DNA of 64,000 bases from positions 4,039,642-4,103,641 of the forward strand of contig WARS01000054.1 in assembly GCA_008933995.1 (NCBI GenBank), written 5' to 3'. This document shows, one piece after another, positions 48,871 to 64,000 of this stretch. The stretch comes from Datnioides undecimradiatus. Its lineage: Eukaryota > Chordata > Actinopteri > Lobotiformes > Datnioididae. Position 1 is the first letter of the stretch. Each line of letters begins with the position of its first letter. The notes below the pieces were generated by a model. The model was given only the letters and a program-made list of their open reading frames with translations, did no database searches and was not told the origin of the DNA. A program made the position numbers and the translations under genes.

Positions 48871-50489
48871 GAAGAAAAGACTCTAATACTGAGAGCAAAG
48901 ACCTTTACAAGGCTCCGCTCAGGAGTTAGAGCGACACAGCAGAACCCTGCCCGGTGTTCACACTGGATGGTCACTTGGTTCTCACTCCATTAGTCACTTG
49001 GTGTTTTTCTTGAGTAGTTATCGTTGTTTCTCTCCAGTCCAGATCATCGCTATCTGATATGTGTGTCCTGCTGTTTCACTCATATCACAAAACTGAATGT
49101 CCTCTCACTTCTCTAATTTAATCCAATCCATTCAGGTACTTATGGTCTATTTGTTTCAGAGGGTTCTGTCTCCTCCCCTGTGCAATGCAGCTGAATGGAT
49201 TATGGATTTTGGCAGTCACAATTTTGAAAAACGACATTTGATAAGTTCAGCAGATGCTCCACAAGTGTTTTTGCAAAGATTCACACTGGTTGAAACTGAA
49301 CTGATAAATGCGTTGGAGTGTCAAAACCGTGTCCAAATCATTTACTGTGTAAACCCACACTGGTGGAAACTGGTGTGTGTTCCCTGTGCGTGATGAGTGC
49401 ATGTTTGAATTTAATGTATCTGCAAAACCTCCACACTATATTTACTCCTATGACTCTACCTGGTGAGTGATGAGTCATGGACTCACCGCAGCCACCTGTT
49501 CATCCTAAACCCCTCTGCACTACATTTCACTGTAACACAATAATGTCACAAAGTGTGAATTGTTATTGCACATCATGCAATTCAGGTTGCACTATGTATC
49601 CTTAAAAACATAATTAAGCAATGGAAATGATTAACCTGTACCTTCTGTGCAGGTGAGCACAGTGTTCCACTCATGTCTCTGTCATCTTTAAGTGCCAGAC
49701 AATACTCCACCAACTATTCAGCTCAAAGTGAGAGCTAAACTGAGATTTTAAACGCTTATCAATTTCTATCATTTTGTGTCAGCAGTGACAGGTGGAATGT
49801 TCAAGTATAGCTACTGCTAAAGCCTGAGAACCAACTCACAGCAGCAGAGAACCTGTCTACTGACCGAGAAGGAGCAGCCATACATCTGAAACAGCTAGCT
49901 TGCTAACTGGCAGTTTGCATGCCAGCTTGATGGGCTACTGCGGTCAGTAGTGCTAGCATGTTACTGAATAGACACTGGCTACATGTTCAGGGGCCTGCTA
50001 CATGTTCAGGACAATCCCCACAGGCTGCTGCTATGTCACCAAGCTTCTAGTGACATGCAAAGGAAATATGCTGCTGTGCATTTTCTATTGTTACTGTCAC
50101 TAAGACACTCATAGGTCACTCTTGATCTAATTAAAGGTTGACAGTTACTATAAGCTACAGCAGCTTATTAGCACCTCATTTCTATATGATGACCTGAAGA
50201 AATACACATTCACACAAGCCATATAGGCTACATCCATAGCTGCAGTAAGTTCAAATAGCAAGTCCGATACTGGAGTTCCAGCCAGGACACAGCACCGGGA
50301 GCCCCTGTAGCCCCCGGGTGGGGCCCAGTTAGCTCTTTTCTCAGCTTTTCACAGTCAGCTCAGTTATTTTCTATGTTTTGCTTGGATCACCAGATTTCTG
50401 ATTCCCTGCTGAACTGATATCCACGTGTGGATATATGAGATTCCACAACGTTTTCCATGATGTGTATAATTTGTATGTGACGTGCACCA

Positions 50490-51075
50490 TATCCATGAGC
50501 GAAAATCAATTATCTGCACTCATTAGGTGTTATTGTGGATCTGTGAGAGCACGCGGCCTCCAGCGGCATCAGCTAAGTGACATGATTTCATTTCTTTCAC
50601 TGTGAACAGCTAAGTGAAGGATAATTGCTTTGAGGACTCCTCCATTGATGAAATAACTCTCTATTGACAGTTGACAAGCTTCCATTGTGGTCCCCCTCGC
50701 CATTTATTTAGTTGTTATCGGAGGCTGCAGGACAGCAGCCCCCATCACAATAAGAGTGTGTCTGTGAAGGCCGGTGTGTGTACAGTGGTCCCCGCTTGAA
50801 ATAAAGATGTCAGAGTGAATCAGACACTGAGCTGATTCCCATCTGCTCTGTTCATTTCAGTTTGCCTTTAATCTCTCGGTCTGTCCACTCTGTTCGTCTG
50901 TCTCCTTATTTGTCTGTGAAAAGGCAGAATGCCTCCCCGTTACAATGCCGTCCCGCTGTGATTACCATGCAAATGTATTTCATTAGGATGTAAATGATCA
51001 ACATAATGATGATTTTTAATTAGAATGTAAATGATGATTATTTGTATGAAGATATCAGCAGCTGTGGGAGAGGGC
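50490..51075. promoter_or_regulatory. Candidate conserved non-coding element cluster
   Basis: About 580 bp without simple repeats that is rich in developmental transcription-factor motifs: AATCAATTATCTGC near 50506, CTCATTAGGTG near 50519, GGATAATTGCTTTG near 50619, the POU octamer ATGCAAAT near 50968 and TTTTTAATTAGAATG near 51013. It lies 5.7 kb downstream of the pax6 stop, where tetrapods keep PAX6 enhancers. I infer function from composition and position. Confidence 0.35.
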
Positions 51076-51779
51076 TGTGACAGCGAGCCGTTGTCTCTCT
51101 GACTGAGTGACTGACTGCTCTTTCATTCATCCACTAACAATATTCTGTTCATCCCTCCTCCTTCATTCCTCCCTCTGTTTCTCTTTCTGTTCTTCCTGCC
51201 GAGGAGTCAGAGACAACACACACTCACACACACGCATTTATTTCAAACACTGGAGACCAGCACTTGGGTCTCTAATTGCACCTAATGGGCTAAAACTGTT
51301 CTTATTAGGAGCTTTAACAAAAACAGATCACCTCTCTGTACTTCACAATGAATAGTCTGGTGTTCCATGTCTGCATTGCAGCAGTAGTGGGAGCCTGATC
51401 TTTGTTTTGGTTCAGTTGCCATTTCAACATTGATAAAACTGATGTTTGTTTCACACGACACAGTGATTGTGGTCCAACTCACAGACTCTGAGCAGTTTTA
51501 TCTAGAAAGACAAAGAATATCATGGAGTGTGGGGCATAGGAGTACTCTTGTTTCAGCCCCTGAATCAACCGCCCACCTCTGGGCCTCATCTGGCACTCTC
51601 TGGGCAGGATGAGCCCTGTTCATTGTGTTTATAGTGTCTTGAATTGTTCATTTTGCATGCTGGTGCAAAGTAAAACTGGGTCAGACCTATAAACACAAAC
51701 GCCTTTTCCCTGACTGAGTGAGTCGGCTGTTGCTTTTTGAAAATGTATAGAGGCAAATGGTCGTCAATGTACACAGATC

Positions 51780-52130
51780 ACAGGGAGTTAGGAGGACCAG
51801 GGCTCAGAACACACACGGTACACAAAACCACAACACAAATCACAGAGAACAGACCAGAAGGAGGATGCAGAGAACATAAGCTGCCAGATACAGATAGCAG
51901 AGAGTACAGGGGACCTCACACTGAATGCAGACGACACAGGGAACCAGACTCTGGACACAGAGAACGATAATAAGAAACCAAATATAATAAATAGAAAATA
52001 GAAAATATAGGGAACCAGACACAGGATGAAGGAAATGTAGGGAACCAGACATAAATCATACAGAATATAAGGAAACAGACAGAGGAGGCAAAGAATATAG
52101 GGAACCAGATAGAAGACAAAAGAGAATAAT
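51780..52130. repeat. Decayed 30-bp minisatellite (GGGAACCAGA units)
   Basis: GGGAACCAGA or close variants recur at 51939, 52009, 52040, 52070 and 52100, and weaker versions continue the ~30-bp spacing leftwards to about 51780. The array is purine-rich on the + strand. Long - strand open frames here follow from the repeat. Confidence 0.6.
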
Positions 52131-53613
52131 TGAAATTGAAATTGAATTACATATGCATTTGTCTGCATTTATATATATTTACATTTTCATGTTTTATTTA
52201 ATTTCAGTGGTCTGACCAAAAAATGTTGACATGCTGTAAAGTTCAGGAAGCAAAAAAAAAATCTTCCTCATACTGCCCATTACTGCAGCGTCTCTGTGAG
52301 TCCACACACAGACACATCTTTGATCTCACACACACGGTGTAGTGAAGTACCTGGAATAAATGAACCTGTGAGCCTCGCGAGCATCACGCAGATGTGTCCA
52401 GGGCAGTGATTTGTCAGTGTTTCATGAAATTAATGAAGCTGTGTTCATTCTGAAAATGAAATGATTGACTAAATTTTAGTATGTGTGATCTATTCATGTG
52501 ATCATGTGAATAATGTTGAACACTTTCTGTTTCTATGACTTTTATTAATAATTGTACCCACCGTGTTCTCTGTGTAGACCCATGGGCTTCTCATTGCGTT
52601 AGCTTCTTCCATATCACTGCAAACTGCATCATTCATGAAGTAAGACTCAGTATTTTTGCTATTAACTGCCAAACCACAACAGGAGAAACCAAGGACTGTA
52701 GTAAATGATTTTGCACTCACTATAAACCAGGCCATCCTGCAGAATAAACAATAAAAAAATATAAAACATGGCAAAACCTGCAGCTTCCACATTGCAGATT
52801 GGGTCAAAGAAAGCATGGCTATGGATCCATAATTGAACTTAATTCTGGAGGTGAATCAAACTGTATTTGAAGCAAGATTGTGATCAATAACTTCTTCTAA
52901 ATGCCTTTAATTTGTGTCTTATGTAGTCATGTGGGAATAATAAATGAGCTGTTTGAAGTGACAATGCTATGGTCAAGTTGGTTTAGGCACAAAATGACTT
53001 TGTTCACATAAAGGTCATTGTGATCTTTTACCATTGCATTAATGTTAGGGGATGCTTGTCATCATGGTTACAGTAACTGATGCTTGCTTATGGACCAGTG
53101 GTGGTCAGTCTTTTAAAAACCAATTTGGAACTGCAAACCAACAGCATCAGTCTGTGTGAAAGTCCAGCCTTTGTTTCTTTGTTGGACTTTGTCAGTCTGT
53201 GACAACTTCATCAACGGATGCTGTCCGTCTTTTTAGAAGTAAATTCAGTCAAAAGTCAATGTTCTAATCAGAACTGTTACTCCTGATTTGATAAAATCAT
53301 AAGCTGGTGAATAAAAAGATATAAACATTTACTATATTTTTGTTTTTTCCTCCCACACTATTGCTGCACAGTGCATAAATAGGCTAAGACTAGCTACAGT
53401 GAAGGAACAATTTGCTTGCAGAACATCTCTGCACTAAAAAAACAGAATATTTTTATGTTTTATGATGCAGCTGCTTCATGCAGGTGTGGCCAATGTAAAA
53501 GTCACTCTCATATAATATAGTGAATCTGGCTTTAGAGTGAGTTGAACTCAACGAGGGCAGATGTACTAGGAGAGGCTGAATGCAGTGGTGAGACACATTA
53601 GGGAGCTTTTATG

Positions 53614-53653
53614 TGTGTGTGTGCAAGGTGGTGTACTACCTTGCACACACACA
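53614..53653. repeat. Perfect 16-bp inverted repeat (hairpin)
   Basis: TGTGTGTGTGCAAGGT at 53614-53629 is the exact reverse complement of 53638-53653, with an 8-base loop. It is followed by more CA repeat. Confidence 0.75.
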
Positions 53654-55822
53654 GACTACACACACACACAATCATAGTCCCGTTATGACCAAAGTAACCT
53701 AATGATCTTGTCATCGCTCTTGTTTCAGTGGTAGGAAGCCATCATTGATCACTAGGCGAATGCTCTTTGACTATTACAGTTCCCATTGTGCTGTTTGATG
53801 CAGACAGTAATTGATAGGTGCTGACATGATGTGGATTGTGTGAGATGTAATGGAATGAAACTTTTCAGAGTGAAGCTGCAGGTCATCTGTCTTGGATCTC
53901 CTCTCTCTTTCTCTCTGTGACAGCCATCAGCTCCTCTTTCTCTCACTCTTTTTTCCAGTCTTTTGTTAGGTAAATGAGGAGAGGTTGACCCCATTCTCAT
54001 TTTGCAGCCACCCGCTGGCCGATGGAAGACAGAGAGAAATGATGGGCTGAATGAATGAATGAAACGGAGGGAGAGAGCCAGTGAATAGATTTTTTTCTAT
54101 TCAACAATGCTTGCACTTCTGAATTTGCAGTGTATGAAATTTGGGTGTACCTTTGAGGATAGTGTGTGTGTGTGTGTGTGTGTGCGTGTGTGTCTGTCTG
54201 TCTATGTGCACTAATATTCTTTGTGAATGCCATTTGTCAGTTCATTGCTAGTTTCTCTCCTTAACCTCTGAGACCACACCTAAATTCACCCAATCTCTGT
54301 TGACTCGAATTTGGGATTCTGTGAAGAAACAGTTGAGGAATAAAATTTGATTTCAAGACAAACATTTGAAGAAAAGCAAGTAGTAAATTCATTTGGTGGA
54401 CAAAGGAAAGGGAAACCAAGAGTAGATGTAGCTAATGTAGCCAAGCCAGCAGCATGAGACCAAACATGGCTGCAATTTGATGCGTGTTCAGTTTTGGTTT
54501 GGATGTAGGAATTGCCCGATCTGTCCCAAATGACAGTCTGATGATGTTGTTGGTGGTTGTTCTCATGTAGGAGCTTGCGATCATCCTGCCAAGGCAAACT
54601 CCAGGACAAAGTTAATTCCAGTCAGCTGTAGAATGAGTATATAAGTACATAAGCCGACGTTGTGCAGTGACAGTGCCGCTGACGCTGTGGGAAATGTGAT
54701 TTTGGTTGGCTTTTTACATTTGGTTACCAGTGGGCCCTAAACCTAAGGGTGAAGGTTTGCATGGATGGTAGGACCACGTCCCAACAACATTTGACCAGGC
54801 TTGTTTGCTTCATGTTTAATCTGAAACCTGCTTTAAAATGTCTGATCTCCCTTCCCAGAGGCTACTTCACCATGATAACCAATTTAAACATGCTATGCTA
54901 GCATTTACGGCATGGAGGAGGCAAGAGCTGATGGGTGTGCTGACAATGATAAGTTATCATGGCTGTCAGTCCAAACATCAGTTACGGTTGAGATTGTAGT
55001 ACTACTCCCTTTCAAGCACATGTAATGTGATTTTGTCCATACAAATGCATTTTATACTTCCTCAGTGTTGGTGGTACATTCTTAGGGGATCTCTCAACAC
55101 GCAAGCACTTGCTCTCAGGTGGCTTGCTGACACTGTTCCACTGCAGATTAACGCTACATGGATGCACACCCTTAGCATTTCTGAGGCTACTGCGAGGGTA
55201 AACCAATGGATCTAGTGTACCACTGTTAGCAGCAGCCAGAGAATTGCACCAAACCTGCCCCTGAAAAGAAAGGTCTAGGTCTACTTCCAAGCAAACCACG
55301 ATGTGGTTCATTTCTGATATCTGCTCAAAGCAGACCAACACCAGGATCATGACATGTTAGGTATTAGCATGATTTCACAACATCACATTTTTAGTTTAAC
55401 TTGCAACTGTGTTGTGTATTTCACACTTCCACTTTCACAGCCCATTAGGGGACTATAGTGGCTGGCCTGCATTAGCATGGTAATCATGAGCAAGCCCAGA
55501 CATTTAATACCAAACTTTGTTTTGTGCCACTTTCTGGTAAGAACTCTGACAGCCCTCACATGACCATACTCACATGTGACCTTAACAATTCATGTGTGAC
55601 CTCACCAATCATCACGTGACAGCAGTCTTTGAATGACTCACATTGAACTGATCATTTCATCTTTTATGTACTACAATGAAAAACTCTGTTCATCTGGTTA
55701 GTTAGATAATCCATGAGGCTTTTCTCATTGGGTGATGCTTGAGTGTTCGAGTTCAGCTTCAGGCGCAGCAGGGATGGTTCAGTGTTACTATAGAACGTAA
55801 TAAGAAATATAATTGAAATAAC

Positions 55823-55828
55823 TTTATT
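55823..55828 (-). terminator. pax6: Candidate pax6 poly(A) signal
   Basis: TTTATT on the + strand is AATAAA on the - strand. It is the first canonical signal I see downstream of the pax6 stop and would give a 3' UTR of about 950 bp. Confidence 0.45.
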
Positions 55829-56779
55829 ATGGAAACCCTCCACCAGCTCACTGGAGAGGACAAATACTTTACACTTTGAAATTAGAAACAGATTTACATC
55901 CCAGACACAATCTAACGTTCACTTTTTGTAGGCTAGCAAAGTGTTTGTTCTGCTTCTGGTTTTTCAGTAGTTTGTTAACTGTTGAACTTCTGGACATAGG
56001 AGCTTTGGAATTAAGACAAACTGAGATCCCACCCTCAACAAAACAGACAGTTTTTCAGTTCAAAGTCAGAGTCCATGCCAGTTAGCAGATCACATCCAGG
56101 TCAAGGTTTTTACAATACCAAACACATTTCACCAGAACTCACATTCTGAAACTCTATACACATTCCAGGCCGGGCGTTTGGGCTCTGCTGATGAAACACG
56201 ATCACAGCAGACAGTTCATTTCAAGTTTCATTAAGTTCTTCCCTTTATATTTCAGTCATCTTTGTTTTTGCTACAAATACACCAACATGATATAAATTAG
56301 GAACTGAAAGTGGAGGTAATATGTCTTCCCACTGAATGTCCAAATGGACAGTGAACAGATACTTCCTGTTGCCAGAGGACGGTCCATCTTCCTGAGCTTC
56401 CTGAGCACAGCTCAGGCTGCAGCTTTTCATTCTGGGCTCGTTTCAGCGTGATGGAGATTATGTGGGGAGAGAACTCCTCAAAGCCTTTGATCCACGTTGC
56501 TGAACTTCTGCTTTACAGTTATATTAAAATCCTTCAGTTGAAGGATGTTCAGTTGTTTGAGTATTCAAACTCCCTCTGTCCTGCTCGTCTCCAGAATTTG
56601 GTTTGAATGTTTTCTTGTAATCACTAATGAGAGTAATTTGTTCATATTCATTTGCTGCAATACAGTCTGTTTCAGTCACAATGCCAGGTCCTTTTTGACA
56701 TTCAAGCTGTAAAGTAGGTGTAGGCCTTGATGTACCATACAGTCCTGTAACAGCAGTCACTGCTGATGGTTACATGACA

Positions 56780-64000
<7,221 letters not shown>

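Larger units (their letters stand above)
35781..55822. other. Gene-free interval between dnajc24 and pax6
   Basis: About 20 kb in which I find no exon of IMMP1L or ELP4, the genes that separate DNAJC24 from PAX6 in tetrapods. Open frames are short and motif-free, including a 93-codon frame at 42467-42748 that I do not recognise. The interval holds duplicated non-coding elements, several candidate regulatory stretches, microsatellites, decayed tandem repeats, an hAT-like fragment and a dispersed repeat. Confidence 0.55.

Noticed and set aside
52502..52816. A 104-codon - strand open frame
   Set aside because: AT-rich, no known motif, no supporting splice sites; likely chance.

Overview
The window is vertebrate, most likely teleost fish, nuclear DNA. 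It has split genes with GT-AG introns, very dense (CA/TG)n microsatellites, fish-type transposable elements and two genes of the vertebrate PAX6 neighbourhood. Most of the window is non-coding. Apart from the two host genes and two retroelements, none of the open frames shows recognisable coding signal.

Layout. 1-17301: no recognised gene; microsatellites, a purine-rich GA/CAGA minisatellite and a few homeodomain-motif-rich stretches. 17302-24079: a nearly complete BEL/Pao LTR retrotransposon on the + strand. It has two ~480 bp LTRs, a 5-bp target duplication CAGAC, and gag, protease, reverse transcriptase, RNase H and integrase regions, but several frameshifts and stop codons break the polyprotein. 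24085-29600: no recognised gene. About 29600-35780: dnajc24 (DPH4, diphthamide biosynthesis co-chaperone) on the + strand, with an ETS-motif promoter, a probable non-coding first exon and four coding exons that splice in frame to 176 residues. A 5'-truncated CR1/L2-type LINE lies antisense in its first intron. 35781-55822: about 20 kb without a gene, holding candidate regulatory elements, decayed tandem repeats and an hAT-like fragment. 55823-62909: the 3' eight coding exons of pax6 on the - strand, covering the second half of the paired domain, the homeodomain and the PST activation domain to the stop codon. The first coding exons lie beyond the right edge.

Gene order. In tetrapods the order is DNAJC24, IMMP1L, ELP4, PAX6, and ELP4 introns carry long-range PAX6 enhancers. 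Here dnajc24 and pax6 face each other with no IMMP1L or ELP4 coding sequence that I can recognise between them. This fits one of the two teleost pax6 duplicates, having lost the bystander genes while the interval may still hold enhancers. The pax6 linker between the two DNA-binding domains is clearly divergent. The most striking unexplained signal is a 77-bp non-coding element present twice, 75/77 identical and 4.1 kb apart (36121-36197 and 40224-40300), in this interval. A second short duplicated element (38749-38779 and 39383-39412) lies between the two copies.
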